A DNA stretch of 60,040 bases from an uncultured Lachnospiraceae bacterium (GTDB lineage: Bacteria > Bacillota > Clostridia > Lachnospirales > Lachnospiraceae), in NCBI GenBank assembly GCA_944381405.1, contig CALWLA010000013.1:1-60040 (forward strand), given 5' to 3'. A program made the position numbers and the translations under genes. Shown piece by piece: positions 27,232 to 36,266 of this stretch. Every line of letters begins with the position of its first letter. Position 1 is the first letter of the stretch. The notes under the pieces were generated by a model that ran no database searches, was not told where the DNA came from, and saw only the letters and a list, made by a program, of their open reading frames with translations.

Positions 27232-27633
27232 TTACCAGACGAAGCAGAGAACTTCTCCGCCAACGCCCTTCTGACGCGCTTCCTTATCGGTGATCACGCC
27301 AACGTTCGTAGATACGATAGCCGTTCCGAGGCCGTTCAGGACCTTCGGCATGTTCTCCTTGCCAGCGTATACCCGAAGGCCCGGCTTGGAGATTCTCTTG
27401 ATTCCGGAGAGGATTCTCTCGGAACCGTCTGCGGTGTATTTCAGGGTGATTCTGATATCCTTGAAGTTTCCGTTGTCAACCAGCTCGTATTTCTCAACGT
27501 AACCCTCTCTTACCAGGATGTCTGCGATAGCCAGCTTCATCTTGGAAGACGGAACGTCAACAGTTTTGTGCTTGCGGACATTTGCGTTACGGATTCTTGT
27601 AAGCATGTCTGCGATCGGATCACTCATAGCCAT
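27232..27633 (-). CDS. rpsH: 30S ribosomal protein S8
   Basis: A 133-residue S8. [19 protein letters not shown] at the N-terminus and the C-terminal [26 protein letters not shown] are canonical. S8 is a primary 16S binder and a translational repressor of the spc operon in E. coli. The ATG at 27633 has AAGGTG 8 nt upstream; a second ATG two codons later is an alternative. Confidence 0.98.
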   Translation of the reverse strand: MAMSDPIADMLTRIRNANVRKHKTVDVPSSKMKLAIADILVREGYVEKYELVDNGNFKDIRITLKYTADGSERILSGIKRISKPGLRVYAGKENMPKVLNGLGTAIVSTNVGVITDKEARQKGVGGEVLCFVW

Positions 27634-27709
27634 AGTTTTTCACCTTTACGTATGTTTATACGATATCCTTTCTTGTTTTCAATCCTGTAGGTTTCCCTTT
27701 ACGGGAGAT

Positions 27710-27895
27710 TTACCAGCTGGCCTTCTTTACGCCAGGAATCTCGCCCTTGTATGCAAGCTCTCTGAAGCAGATACGGCAGATGCCATACTTTCTCAGGTAA
27801 GCATGGGGTCTTCCGCAAATTTTGCATCTGTTGTATTCTCTGGTGGAGAATTTCGCTGGACGCTGCTGCTTGATCTTCATAGAAGTTTTTGCCAT
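27710..27895 (-). CDS. rpsN: 30S ribosomal protein S14, zinc-binding type Z
   Basis: A 61-residue short S14. Cys24, Cys27, Cys40 and Cys43 form the two CxxC pairs of the zinc-binding form typical of Gram-positive bacteria. The [20 protein letters not shown] core is conserved. It lies between rplE and rpsH. No zinc-free duplicate is in this window. Confidence 0.98.
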   Translation of the reverse strand: MAKTSMKIKQQRPAKFSTREYNRCKICGRPHAYLRKYGICRICFRELAYKGEIPGVKKASW

Positions 27896-27911
27896 TTCTC
27901 AAGTTCCTCCC

Positions 27912-28451
<540 letters not shown>

Positions 28452-28470
28452 AGTTTTTTCCTCCTTTCCC

Positions 28471-28776
28471 TTATGCTATAACCTTACCGGTCTTCTTTGC
28501 CACGCGAACCTTCTTGCCGTCCTCTACCTTGAAGCCAACCTTGGTGGGCTGACCGTCAACCAGCAGCATAACGTTGGAAATATCCAGCGGGCTTTCCTTC
28601 TTGATGATGCCGCCCTGCGGATTGCCTGCGGCAGGCTTCTGGTGCTTGGTAACCATGTTGCAGCCTTCCACAAGAACTCTGTTGTTCTTGGTGTCAACGC
28701 TCAGTACCTTGCCGTCCTTACCCTTGTCCTTACCTGCGATTATTCTGACCATGTCGTCCTTTTTAATCTTACGCAT
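28471..28776 (-). CDS. rplX: 50S ribosomal protein L24
   Basis: A 101-residue L24 with an N-terminal KOW motif ([21 protein letters not shown]) and [13 protein letters not shown]. It is one of the two initiator proteins of 50S assembly. It lies 12 nt after rplN. Confidence 0.98.
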   Translation of the reverse strand: MRKIKKDDMVRIIAGKDKGKDGKVLSVDTKNNRVLVEGCNMVTKHQKPAAGNPQGGIIKKESPLDISNVMLLVDGQPTKVGFKVEDGKKVRVAKKTGKVIA

Positions 28777-28788
28777 GAGGGCACCTCC

Positions 28789-29157
28789 TTATAATACTTC
28801 CGGAGCGAGGGACACGATCTTCATGAACTGATGATCGCGGAGCTCTCTTGCTACCGGCCCGAAAATACGGGTTCCTCTCGGGGTCTTGTCGTCCTTGATG
28901 ATCACGGCTGCGTTCTCGTCGAAACGAATGTAGGAGCCGTTCTGACGGCGGGTCTTCTGAACAGTGCGGACTACCACTGCCTTAACAACATCGCCCTTCT
29001 TTACAACGCCGCCCGGTGTTGCATCTTTGACAGAAGCAACGATGACGTCACCGATACGCGCATATCTTCTGGTTGAGCCGCCCATAACACGGATGCAGAG
29101 GAGTTCTTTTGCTCCGGTATTATCAGCGACCTTAAGTCTGGTTTCCTGCTGTACCAT
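28789..29157 (-). CDS. rplN: 50S ribosomal protein L14
   Basis: A 122-residue L14. [34 protein letters not shown] and [29 protein letters not shown] are near-invariant. It contacts the 30S subunit and is the docking site of the silencing factor RsfS. It lies 18 nt after rpsQ. Confidence 0.98.
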   Translation of the reverse strand: MVQQETRLKVADNTGAKELLCIRVMGGSTRRYARIGDVIVASVKDATPGGVVKKGDVVKAVVVRTVQKTRRQNGSYIRFDENAAVIIKDDKTPRGTRIFGPVARELRDHQFMKIVSLAPEVL

Positions 29158-29175
29158 AGTAAACTTCCTTTCCGC

Positions 29176-29430
29176 TTATTTTGCTTTCTCAACGATTCTG
29201 ACCAGTCTCCATCTCTTCGTCTTGGAGAGGGGTCTTGTCTCCATAACCTCTACGACATCACCCTCGCCGCACTCGTTCTTCTCGTCGTGAGCCTTCAGGG
29301 TGTAAGTGCTCTTAACAATCTTACCGATCAAAGGATGTTTAACATTATCCTCGATAGCAACAGTAATGGTCTTATCCATCTTATTGCTGACTACCTTACC
29401 GGTACGTGTTTTTCTAAGATTTCTTTCCAC
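29176..29430 (-). CDS. rpsQ: 30S ribosomal protein S17
   Basis: An 84-residue OB-fold protein with [22 protein letters not shown] and the C-terminal [27 protein letters not shown]. It is an early 16S binder. It lies 24 nt after rpmC. Confidence 0.98.
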   Translation of the reverse strand: MERNLRKTRTGKVVSNKMDKTITVAIEDNVKHPLIGKIVKSTYTLKAHDEKNECGEGDVVEVMETRPLSKTKRWRLVRIVEKAK

Positions 29431-29454
29431 GGTAATGTTCTCCTTTCCTACGGC

Positions 29455-29661
29455 TTAGTTTGTCTTGGACTTTTCCGTGATAACAGTCTGGATCCTTGCG
29501 ATGTTCTTGCGAACCTCGTTGATCCTTGCCGTGTTATCAAGCTGGTTTGTCGCATTCTGGAATCTCAGGTTGAAAAGTTCCTTCTTAGCAGCTACGAGAT
29601 CTTCCTTCAGTGCTGCCGCATCCTTTGCCTTAAGCTCAGCCAAATAATTCTTACTCTTCAC
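29455..29661 (-). CDS. rpmC: 50S ribosomal protein L29
   Basis: A 68-residue two-helix protein at the peptide exit tunnel, where SRP and trigger factor dock. [32 protein letters not shown] is the L29 core. The start is a GTG at 29661 inside the last codons of rplP (11-nt overlap), which implies translational coupling. The frame is open further upstream but only as rplP read out of frame. Confidence 0.96.
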   Translation of the reverse strand: MKSKNYLAELKAKDAAALKEDLVAAKKELFNLRFQNATNQLDNTARINEVRKNIARIQTVITEKSKTN

Positions 29662-30088
29662 TGTTATCACCGCCTTCCAACTCTGCCTTGGAAGCGATCT
29701 TGCATGTAAGCGGTAACTTATGCATTGCAAGACGTAATGCTTCCCTTGCCGTCTCCTCCGGAACGCCCGCGATCTCGAACATAACGCGGCCCGGCTTAAC
29801 TACTGCTACATAAAACTCAACGGCGCCCTTTCCGGATCCCATACGTACGCCGATGGGCTTGGAGGTTACCGGCTTGTCCGGGAATACCTTGATCCAAACC
29901 TTACCGCCACGCTTGATGTAACGGGTCATGGCAACACGGGCTGCCTCGATCTGATTGGCCTTCAGCCAGCAGGGCTCGGTAGCGACAAGGCCGAACTCTC
30001 CGTACGCGATCTTATTGCCTCTTGAAGCTCTGCCCTTCATGGAACCACGCTGCTGCTTACGATATTTTGTTCTCTTTGGCATTAACAT
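29651..30088 (-). CDS. rplP: 50S ribosomal protein L16
   Basis: A 145-residue L16. [17 protein letters not shown] opens it, and [24 protein letters not shown] is the conserved core near the A-site tRNA elbow. Two starts two codons apart (30088 and 30082) are possible; the first is kept because Firmicute L16 usually begins MLMPKR. It lies 2 nt after rpsC and overlaps rpmC by 11 nt. Confidence 0.98.
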   Translation of the reverse strand: MLMPKRTKYRKQQRGSMKGRASRGNKIAYGEFGLVATEPCWLKANQIEAARVAMTRYIKRGGKVWIKVFPDKPVTSKPIGVRMGSGKGAVEFYVAVVKPGRVMFEIAGVPEETAREALRLAMHKLPLTCKIASKAELEGGDNSEE

Positions 30089-30090
30089 GA

Positions 30091-30747
30091 TTATTTATCG
30101 CTCCCTTCCTGTTTCTTCTGGGGAAGAACCTCTCCCTTGTAGATCCAGACCTTGATGCCCAGCTTTCCGTAGGTGGTATCAGCCTCGGCAAAGCCGTAGT
30201 CGATGTCTGCTCTTAAGGTCTGAAGCGGGATGGTTCCCTCTGAATAGAATTCTGAACGCGCAATATCTGCGCCGCCAAGTCTGCCGGATACGGCAGTCTT
30301 GATTCCCAGAGCGCCAGCCTTCATGGTGCGCTGCATAGCCTGCTTAAGCGCCCGTCTGAAGGAAGCACGGTTCTCCAGCTGCTGTGCGATGCTCTCTGCA
30401 ACCAGCTGTGCGTCTCTGTCCGGTCTCTTGATCTCCTTGATGTCTACGAAGAGCTTCTTCGCAGTGAGCTTCTGGACCTCTCCCTTCAGCTTGTCGATCT
30501 CTGCGCCGCCCTTGCCGATCACAACGCCCGGCTTTGCGGTATAGATGATCACTCTGACTCTGTCGGCTGCTCTCTCGATCTCGATCTTGGAGATGCCTGC
30601 CGGCTCAAGTCTCTTCTTCAGGAAGTTTCTGATCTTATAGTCCTCCACAAGGTTGTCCGCAAAATCCTTGCCGTCTGCAAACCATCTGGAATCCCAGTCT
30701 TTAATAACACCGACTCTCAGGCCGTGCGGATTAACTTTCTGTCCCAT
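30091..30747 (-). CDS. rpsC: 30S ribosomal protein S3
   Basis: A 218-residue S3. [23 protein letters not shown] opens it. The KH domain contains [23 protein letters not shown], and [36 protein letters not shown] is the C-terminal signature. It lines the mRNA entry channel. The ATG at 30747 has AGGAGG about 5 nt upstream and overrides an open frame of 32 more codons. It follows rplV by 10 nt. Confidence 0.98.
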   Translation of the reverse strand: MGQKVNPHGLRVGVIKDWDSRWFADGKDFADNLVEDYKIRNFLKKRLEPAGISKIEIERAADRVRVIIYTAKPGVVIGKGGAEIDKLKGEVQKLTAKKLFVDIKEIKRPDRDAQLVAESIAQQLENRASFRRALKQAMQRTMKAGALGIKTAVSGRLGGADIARSEFYSEGTIPLQTLRADIDYGFAEADTTYGKLGIKVWIYKGEVLPQKKQEGSDK

Positions 30748-30757
30748 GCTTTCCTCC

Positions 30758-31147
30758 TTACTTTCTCTCGTCAAGAACAACTGTGATGTGGCTGGTGCGC
30801 TTCTCGATGCGGTAAGCTCTGCCCTGTGCTCTTGGCTGTACACGCTTCATGGTGGGTCCCTTGTCTGCGTAGCAGGCTGCTACATACAGGTTGTCCCTGT
30901 CCATGTTGTTGTTGTTTTCCGCATTTGCCGCTGCGGACTCGAGTAATTTCTTAACTAAGGATGAAGCATATCTCGGATTGTAGGTTACGATGCCCAGAGC
31001 GGTGTTCAGATCCTTGCCCCGGATCGCATCCAATACAAAGCATGCCTTCTGTACCGAAACCCTTGCGTAAGAAAGCTTAGCGCTCGGTCTGGTATCCTTA
31101 ACGGCATTTCTTTCTCTCTTAATCTGTGATCTATGTCCCTTTGCCAT
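30758..31147 (-). CDS. rplV: 50S ribosomal protein L22
   Basis: A 129-residue L22. [31 protein letters not shown] and the loop [25 protein letters not shown], which reaches into the exit tunnel constriction, are canonical. Substitutions in that loop are known to give macrolide resistance; none can be judged here. It lies 23 nt after rpsS. Confidence 0.98.
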   Translation of the reverse strand: MAKGHRSQIKRERNAVKDTRPSAKLSYARVSVQKACFVLDAIRGKDLNTALGIVTYNPRYASSLVKKLLESAAANAENNNNMDRDNLYVAACYADKGPTMKRVQPRAQGRAYRIEKRTSHITVVLDERK

Positions 31148-31170
31148 AGTAGATTCCTCCTTTCGCCAGC

Positions 31171-31455
31171 TTATCTAACGCCGGTCTTCTTCTCGTCTTT
31201 GCCGTGGCCTCTGAAGGTTCTCGTAGCAACGAACTCGCCGAGCTTGTGTCCGACCATATCTTCTGTTACATATACCGGTACATGCTTTCTTCCGTCATGT
31301 ACTGCAATGGTGTGGCCTACCATCTGCGGGAAGATAGTAGAACGGCGTGACCATGTCTTGATTACGGACTTCTGTCCTGAAGCGTTCATGGCATCTACCT
31401 TTTTCAGAAGAGATGCATCAGCGAACGGTCCCTTTTTTAATGAACGATGTGCCAT
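31171..31455 (-). CDS. rpsS: 30S ribosomal protein S19
   Basis: A 94-residue S19. [51 protein letters not shown] and [14 protein letters not shown] are near-invariant. It forms a head complex with S13. It lies 19 nt after rplB. Confidence 0.98.
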   Translation of the reverse strand: MAHRSLKKGPFADASLLKKVDAMNASGQKSVIKTWSRRSTIFPQMVGHTIAVHDGRKHVPVYVTEDMVGHKLGEFVATRTFRGHGKDEKKTGVR

Positions 31456-31474
31456 ATTCCTTTATCCTCCTGTC

Positions 31475-32320
31475 TTACTTAATGGCTCTGCCATCACGTC
31501 TTCTTACGATGAGCTTGTTGGAAGCCTTCTTCTTGTTTCTGGTCTTAAGACCAAGAGCAGGCTTGCCCCAAGGTGTGCAGGGACCCGGGCGTCCGATAGG
31601 AGCCTTACCCTCACCACCACCATGCGGATGGTCGTTGGGGTTCATAACGGAACCTCTGACAGTGGGTCTCCAGCCCATGTTTCTCTTACGTCCGGCCTTG
31701 CCGTAGTTGATCAGGTTGTGCTCGCCGTTTCCAACTACGCCGATGGTTGCGCGGCACTCGATAGGAACCATGCGCATCTCGCCGGAGGGAAGTCTCAGGG
31801 TGGCGTACTTGCCTTCCTTTGCCATCAGCTGCGCGGAGTTACCTGCGGAACGAACCATCTGTCCGCCCTTGCCGGGAAGCAGCTCGATGTTGTGCACGCT
31901 GGCACCTACCGGGATCTTGGACAGGGGCAGGCAGTTTCCTACTCTTGCCTCTGCGTTCTCGCCGCTCATGACCTTCATGCCGTCGGTCAGGCCTGCGGGA
32001 GCAAGGATGTAAGCCTTCTCGCCGTCCTCATAGCAGATCAGCGCGATATTTGCGGATCTGTTGGGATCGTACTCGATGCCGATAACCTTTGCCGGGATGC
32101 CGTCCTTTGAGTTTCTCTTGAAATCGATGATTCTGTATTTCTGTCTGTTTCCGCCGCCGTGATGTCTAACGGTGATCTTACCCTGGTTGTTGCGTCCTGC
32201 AGTCTTCTTCTTGCCTGCCAGGAGGGACTTCTCCGGGGTCTTCTTGGTGACCTCAGCGAAATCGGAACCAGTCATATGTCTTCTGGAAGGTGTATAAGCC
32301 TTGTATGTCTTAATACCCAT
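31475..32320 (-). CDS. rplB: 50S ribosomal protein L2
   Basis: A 281-residue L2. [26 protein letters not shown] is in the N-terminal half, and [26 protein letters not shown] contains the conserved histidine near the peptidyl-transferase centre. It is required for subunit joining. It lies 62 nt after rplW in the S10 operon. Confidence 0.98.
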   Translation of the reverse strand: MGIKTYKAYTPSRRHMTGSDFAEVTKKTPEKSLLAGKKKTAGRNNQGKITVRHHGGGNRQKYRIIDFKRNSKDGIPAKVIGIEYDPNRSANIALICYEDGEKAYILAPAGLTDGMKVMSGENAEARVGNCLPLSKIPVGASVHNIELLPGKGGQMVRSAGNSAQLMAKEGKYATLRLPSGEMRMVPIECRATIGVVGNGEHNLINYGKAGRKRNMGWRPTVRGSVMNPNDHPHGGGEGKAPIGRPGPCTPWGKPALGLKTRNKKKASNKLIVRRRDGRAIK

Positions 32321-32382
32321 AACCTTTGGTTTCTCCTTTTTCGTTTATTTTCGCAGTACCCGTCTGCATAGTGTCCGGGACC

Positions 32383-32682
32383 TTACAGTCCCTGGAAGAT
32401 CTCGATATCCTTGGAGTCCTCAGTCAGCGTCACGATCGCCTTCTTGGTCTTGGCGGTCTTGCCGATGATCAGGCCTCTTCTTCTGTCCTTGCCGGGGCGG
32501 TTCATGGTGTTTACGGATGAAACCTTGGTTCCCGGGAACATCTTCTCTACAGCTTCCTTTACCTGGCTCTTGGTCGCCTCAGGCGCAACGAGGAAGGTGT
32601 ATTTCTTCTGAGCCATTGCATTCATGGAGCTTTCGGATACAACCGGCTTCAGAATGACGTCGTAATAATTGATTGCTGCCAT
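32383..32682 (-). CDS. rplW: 50S ribosomal protein L23
   Basis: A 99-residue L23. DVILKPVVSESSM and KYTFLVAPEATKSQVKEAVEKMF are typical. It surrounds the exit tunnel and is the main trigger-factor/SRP docking protein. The ATG overlaps the rplD stop by one base (TAATG), so the two are coupled. Confidence 0.98.
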   Translation of the reverse strand: MAAINYYDVILKPVVSESSMNAMAQKKYTFLVAPEATKSQVKEAVEKMFPGTKVSSVNTMNRPGKDRRRGLIIGKTAKTKKAIVTLTEDSKDIEIFQGL

Positions 32683-33302
32683 TATGCGTATACCTCCTCA
32701 ATATTTGAAACTGCCTTCTTGGTCACCACTACGGTGCTGTACTTCATTACGTCGTAAACATTCAGGGTGTTGACCTGAGTGGTCTTTACATCCGGAATAT
32801 TTCTTGCAGAGAGGATCGCATTCTGATCCATGCCGTCCAGAACTACCAGAGCCTTCTTCAGGTTCAGGGCGTTCAGCATCTCTGCAAAAGCCTTGGTCTT
32901 GATCTCGTCCAGCTTCAGCTCGTCCAGAACGATCAGCTTGCCTGCCTCTACGCGGCTGGTCAGCGCGGACTTAAGCGCAGCTCTCTTCTCCTTCTTGTTC
33001 ATGGAAACGCTGTAATCTCTCGGTACCGGAGCGAATACAACGCCGCCGCCCTTCCACTGAGGTGCGCGGATGGAACCCTGTCTTGCATGGCCGGTTCCCT
33101 TCTGTCTCCAGGGCTTTCTGCCGCCGCCGGAAACTTCGGATCTGGTCTTAGCCTTCTGCGTGCCCTGGCGCATGTTTGCCAGCTGAGCAACAACAGCCAT
33201 GTGTACAAGATTTTCGTTGACCTCAACGCCGAATACTGCGTCGTTCAGGTCCATCTTTCCTACTTCTTTACCCTGCATATTGTATACAGATACATTAGCC
33301 AT
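32682..33302 (-). CDS. rplD: 50S ribosomal protein L4
   Basis: A 206-residue L4. The extended loop SGGGRKPWRQKGTGHARQGSIRAPQWKGGGVVF reaches the tunnel constriction. L4 binds the S10 leader RNA and represses the operon in E. coli. The ATG at 33302 with GGAGGAGACTGAA upstream is preferred over a start 27 nt earlier. It lies 28 nt after rplC. Confidence 0.98.
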   Translation of the reverse strand: MANVSVYNMQGKEVGKMDLNDAVFGVEVNENLVHMAVVAQLANMRQGTQKAKTRSEVSGGGRKPWRQKGTGHARQGSIRAPQWKGGGVVFAPVPRDYSVSMNKKEKRAALKSALTSRVEAGKLIVLDELKLDEIKTKAFAEMLNALNLKKALVVLDGMDQNAILSARNIPDVKTTQVNTLNVYDVMKYSTVVVTKKAVSNIEEVYA

Positions 33303-33330
33303 TTCAGTCTCCTCCTTTCCTTCCACCAAA

Positions 33331-33966
33331 TTACTTGGATACCTTTACAGTCTCTTTGATGGTTATAAGGGACTTCTTCGGTCCCGGAACGGAGCCCTTA
33401 ACCAACAGCAGATTATTTTCTGCATCGACTCTTACGACCTCGAGGTTTTCAACGGTTCTCTGTACGGAACCCATGTGTCCGGGCATTCCCTTGCCCTTGA
33501 ATACGCGGCCCGGAGTCGTTGCGGATCCGTTTGAACCCTGGTGACGGTGGAACTTGGAACCGTGCTTCATGGGTCCTCTGTGCTGTCCAAGTCTCTTGAC
33601 AGCGCCCTGGAAGCCCTTACCCTTGGTAATAGCGGTAGCGTCCACCTTATCGCCTACTTCGAAGATATCAGCCTTGATCTCGTCCTTTACCTTGTAATCA
33701 GCAGCGTTTTCAAATCTGAACTCTCTGACATATCTCTTTACGGATACGCCCGCCTTCTCAAAAACGCCCTTTTCCGGCTTGTTGGCAAGCTTTTCTCTCA
33801 TATCAGAGAAACCTACCTGAACTGCATCGTAGCCGTCTGTCTCAGCGGTCTTTACCTGGGTTACCACACAGGGACCAGCCTGCAGAACGGTTACCGGAAT
33901 GAGCTCTCCGTTCTCAGCGAAAATCTGAGTCATTCCTACCTTCGTAGCAAGAATTGCTTTCTTCAT
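33331..33966 (-). CDS. rplC: 50S ribosomal protein L3
   Basis: A 211-residue L3. [47 protein letters not shown] and [21 protein letters not shown] are conserved; the central loop approaches the peptidyl-transferase centre. AAAGGAGGAAACACAGTAC precedes the ATG at 33966. The 147-nt gap to rpsJ is long for this operon and holds two hairpins. Confidence 0.98.
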   Translation of the reverse strand: MKKAILATKVGMTQIFAENGELIPVTVLQAGPCVVTQVKTAETDGYDAVQVGFSDMREKLANKPEKGVFEKAGVSVKRYVREFRFENAADYKVKDEIKADIFEVGDKVDATAITKGKGFQGAVKRLGQHRGPMKHGSKFHRHQGSNGSATTPGRVFKGKGMPGHMGSVQRTVENLEVVRVDAENNLLLVKGSVPGPKKSLITIKETVKVSK

Positions 33967-33998
33967 GTACTGTGTTTCCTCCTTTTTAATCTACAGCG

Positions 33999-34060
33999 GA
34001 ATGCGCGGATGCGCATTCATGAAAGACCAGCGCACCCTGCCGGCCTGCGGCCGGGTGAAA
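33999..34060 (-). repeat. Two hairpins in the rpsJ-rplC spacer
   Basis: GAATGCGC (33999-34006) and GCGCATTC (34011-34018) make a perfect 8-bp stem with a 4-nt loop. CCGGCC (34040-34045) and GGCCGG (34049-34054) make a 6-bp stem with a 3-nt loop. Neither has a T-run downstream on the minus strand, so they are not obvious terminators. RNA processing, stabilisation or attenuation are possible roles. Confidence 0.6.
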
Positions 34061-34113
34061 GGTTCTTTCGGTTATGTAAGCAATATCCTTTCGGATCTGT
34101 TACCTTGATTTGA

Positions 34114-34548
34114 TTAAGCCTCAGCGTTCTCTGCCTTCTTCGGCGCCGGCTTTCTGTTTGCCGGGCGCTTTGCAGCCGGCTTCTTCGGTGCAGGCTTGGT
34201 GATCAGCTGCTTCTTCGGCGCGCTCTTACCGTTCTCGTTCTTCATCTGAACGTCGATGTATACGCCTGCGGGCATATCCAGTCTCTGCAGGGACTCCATG
34301 GTCTTGGGGCCCGGATTGATGATGTCGATGAGTCTCTTGTGGGTTCTCTGCTCGAACTGCTCGCGGCTATCCTTATACTTATGTACAGCCCGGAGGATCG
34401 TTACGATCTCTCTCTTGGTGGGAAGCGGTACCGGACCGCTCACCTGTGAACCTGTCTTCTTGCAGTTCTCAACGATTTTTGCCGCAGACTGATCTACCAG
34501 CTGGTGATCGTAAGCCTTAAGCGTGATTCTCATAATCTGATTTGCCAT
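34114..34548 (-). CDS. rpsJ: 30S ribosomal protein S10 (NusE) with a long basic C-terminal tail
   Basis: A 144-residue S10. The first 103 residues are canonical ([53 protein letters not shown]). S10 is also the antitermination factor NusE. Most bacterial S10 proteins end near residue 102-105; here about 41 residues follow (104-144), rich in Lys, Pro and Ala with repeated PAPKK-type units and an acidic end. The ATG at 34548 has AGGAGG 11 nt upstream. It is the first gene of the S10-spc-alpha operon behind a long folded leader. Confidence 0.97.
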   Translation of the reverse strand: MANQIMRITLKAYDHQLVDQSAAKIVENCKKTGSQVSGPVPLPTKREIVTILRAVHKYKDSREQFEQRTHKRLIDIINPGPKTMESLQRLDMPAGVYIDVQMKNENGKSAPKKQLITKPAPKKPAAKRPANRKPAPKKAENAEA

Positions 34549-34590
34549 AAAAAAAGTCGCCTCCTATTCGTACTTTTGCTTTGATCAGTA

Positions 34591-34699
34591 CGACAAGTGG
34601 TGACTGTACACGGTGTCGGGTGTGTCTCGAAGTCTCTTCTCGACCTGCACCCCGCTATCCGGTCATGCCGGAGCTAAGTTGTGGTACAGTGACTTGTCG
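34591..34699 (-). promoter_or_regulatory. Folded 5' leader of the S10 operon, candidate cis-regulatory RNA
   Basis: The closing helix pairs CGACAAGT (34591-34598) with ACTTGTCG (34692-34699), continued by ACTGTAC (34603-34609) with GTACAGT (34684-34690). Inside are a TCCGG/CCGGA hairpin (34658-34672) and an arm GGGTG/CACCC (34618-34622 with 34648-34652) topped by GAAG/CTTC (34629-34639). Together they make a three-way-junction-like element of about 109 nt, about 40 nt before rpsJ. Autoregulation by an S10-operon ribosomal protein is the natural guess; the sequence does not name the ligand. Confidence 0.65.
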
Positions 34700-34805
34700 C
34701 CAACATTGTTCTTGACATTCGCTCCGCGTAAAAACCTGTATGCGCTTATGTATTCGCCTCATACAGCAACCTTACGCATCTACGCTATCAATTCACAGCC
34801 TGCTA

Positions 34806-34834
34806 AGAATAACATAAAAGCGCCTGCAATGCAA
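34806..34834 (-). promoter_or_regulatory. Promoter of the S10-spc-alpha operon
   Basis: TTGCAT (34829-34834) and TATTCT (34806-34811) with a 17-nt spacer on the minus strand, about 258 nt upstream of rpsJ. The -35 lies inside the terminator hairpin of the preceding gene. Confidence 0.6.
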
Positions 34835-34843
34835 GCGCCTTTT
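34816..34843 (-). terminator. Terminator after the DUF3841-like pair
   Basis: AAAAG-(G)-CGCTTGCA and TGCAGGCGCTTTT pair into a long stem with one bulged G on the minus strand, ending in TTTT. The 87 bp between this hairpin and the stop of the upstream gene show nothing else recognisable. Confidence 0.65.
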
Positions 34844-34930
34844 CTCTTTCCTCCAGAAATTATATTGTATTTTTTTCTGTACAATTTGAACTTTGCCGTC
34901 TTTCCCGACGCCGAGGCTGAATGCCGGGGT

Positions 34931-35518
34931 TTAATACCGTTTCACGATCCATTCCCGCCTGATCTGCCAGAGCCCTGCCTGGATGCCGGAAAGGTCCTGC
35001 AGGCTTCCGGAACGGATCCCCTGAAGGATCTCTTCATGGAACCGGAACAGCCGCTGCCAGCTTCCCAGGATCCGGTTCTTCCATTCCGGATAAAAGGAAG
35101 ACCGCATCACCTGGTCCTCCCGCAGGCCGCAGCTCTTAAGCTCCTCCTGAAAACGGGCTTCCTCCGCCTCATCCTCTCCGATGTATTTCATGCACAGGAT
35201 CTTGTTCCAGTCGGAGACCCGGAAAAACACCGCCTCCCCGGCCGGAAGCAGAAGCTCCTGCACGTTTCCGTTTCCGGAATGGTCGAAGTCCAGCAGATCC
35301 CCGTAGGCCCAGTAGGGGAACTCCGCCCCTGCGGGCTTTTTCACATACCTTTCCGCCTCCCGCACAAAAAAACGATAGGCCTCCAGAAAGATCCAGGCGC
35401 TTTCCCCGTATTTCTTCCTGACATAAGCCTCCTTGGAAAAAGCGACTCCGTCCCGGTCCACTGCCACAAGCACCGCGTCCGCCTGGGATGCATACATCTT
35501 TACTGCTTCCATGCTCAT
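34931..35518 (-). CDS. DUF3841-like protein, second copy of a tandem pair
   Basis: A 195-residue soluble protein of unknown function that I assign tentatively to DUF3841. It shares with the preceding gene a central hydrophobic strand, an FYPEWK-x-x-I-x-x-SW-x-RLF motif (about 145-160) and a C-terminal GLWQIRREW. VSDWNKILCMKYIG is a further family-like block. The ATG at 35518 overlaps the stop of the upstream paralog by 4 nt (ATGA). No catalytic motif, signal peptide or membrane segment is visible. The pair is an independent unit between a secreted repeat protein and the S10 operon. Confidence 0.65.
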   Translation of the reverse strand: MSMEAVKMYASQADAVLVAVDRDGVAFSKEAYVRKKYGESAWIFLEAYRFFVREAERYVKKPAGAEFPYWAYGDLLDFDHSGNGNVQELLLPAGEAVFFRVSDWNKILCMKYIGEDEAEEARFQEELKSCGLREDQVMRSSFYPEWKNRILGSWQRLFRFHEEILQGIRSGSLQDLSGIQAGLWQIRREWIVKRY

Positions 35519-36078
35519 TCCTCCACTTCCCTGACCCATTCCTTCCGCAGCTCCCAGATGATTCCATAATCCAGATCGCTGCCGATCAGGATGGAAGGAT
35601 CGAACAGCCGCTTCCAGCTGTCCCGGATCTCCCGCTTGATCTCCGGATAAAACTGGGTCATATACGCCTTGGTATCGCTGACGCCGTAGGCCGCAAGCAG
35701 GGCGTGATGCCGGGCCGCATCCGCCGCATCCGCCGGAATGTAGGAATAGTTCAGGATCGTTCCCCATTTTTCGATATTGACATGGGTGATGATCCCGAGA
35801 TCCAGCTCCAGTTCCAGTATCACGGTGCCGGGTTCCTTCATCATGGTGGCGTCCTTCAAAAAGGAGACCCAGATGGGATAGGTCACATCTGCCGGCTTGT
35901 TCTTCAGGTCAGGGCTGTTCTGGGCAAGCCAGCGGATGGACTCCCGCATCAGCTCTGCATGCTCCCCCAGATCTCCCGACACATATCGCTCCTGCTGGAT
36001 AAACCGCCCTTTTTCCTTCAGGATCTTCCATACATTTTCATGCTGCTTGGTCCAGACCCGAATCCTGTCCTCTGCCAT
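35515..36078 (-). CDS. DUF3841-like protein, first copy of a tandem pair
   Basis: A 187-residue protein starting RIRVWTKQHENVW, a block I associate with DUF3841. It has TYPIWVSFL and a C-terminal FYPEIKREIRDSWKRLF followed by IIWELRKEW, the same order as in the downstream paralog. No known active-site motif is visible. The ATG at 36078 has GGAG 8 nt upstream. It is the first gene of a two-gene operon with a clear sigma-A promoter. The similarity between the two proteins suggests local duplication. Confidence 0.65.
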   Translation of the reverse strand: MAEDRIRVWTKQHENVWKILKEKGRFIQQERYVSGDLGEHAELMRESIRWLAQNSPDLKNKPADVTYPIWVSFLKDATMMKEPGTVILELELDLGIITHVNIEKWGTILNYSYIPADAADAARHHALLAAYGVSDTKAYMTQFYPEIKREIRDSWKRLFDPSILIGSDLDYGIIWELRKEWVREVEE

Positions 36079-36111
36079 ACTCTTTCTCCGTTTCTTTCCT
36101 ATATATAATAT

Positions 36112-36140
36112 ATTATATGCCGAAACCGGTCCTTCCGCAA
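36112..36140 (-). promoter_or_regulatory. Promoter of the DUF3841-like pair
   Basis: TTGCGG (36135-36140) and TATAAT (36112-36117) with a 17-nt spacer on the minus strand, about 34 nt before the start codon. Confidence 0.7.
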
Positions 36141-36142
36141 CC

Positions 36143-36180
36143 AAAAACCCCTTTCACCGGCCATCGTCCAGTAAAAGGGG
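36143..36180 (-). terminator. Terminator of the second secreted repeat protein
   Basis: CCCCTTTTAC (36171-36180) and GTGAAAGGGG (36148-36157) pair with one mismatch on the minus strand and are followed by TTTTT. The T-run is 3 nt before the next -35. Confidence 0.8.
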
Positions 36181-36266
36181 CTGTTCTCATTTTGGAAAGG
36201 AGGCTGTTCTTAGAGCAGGCCCTTTTGCGCCTTTGAACGCAGGCCGTCCCGCCTCTTTGTATCATC

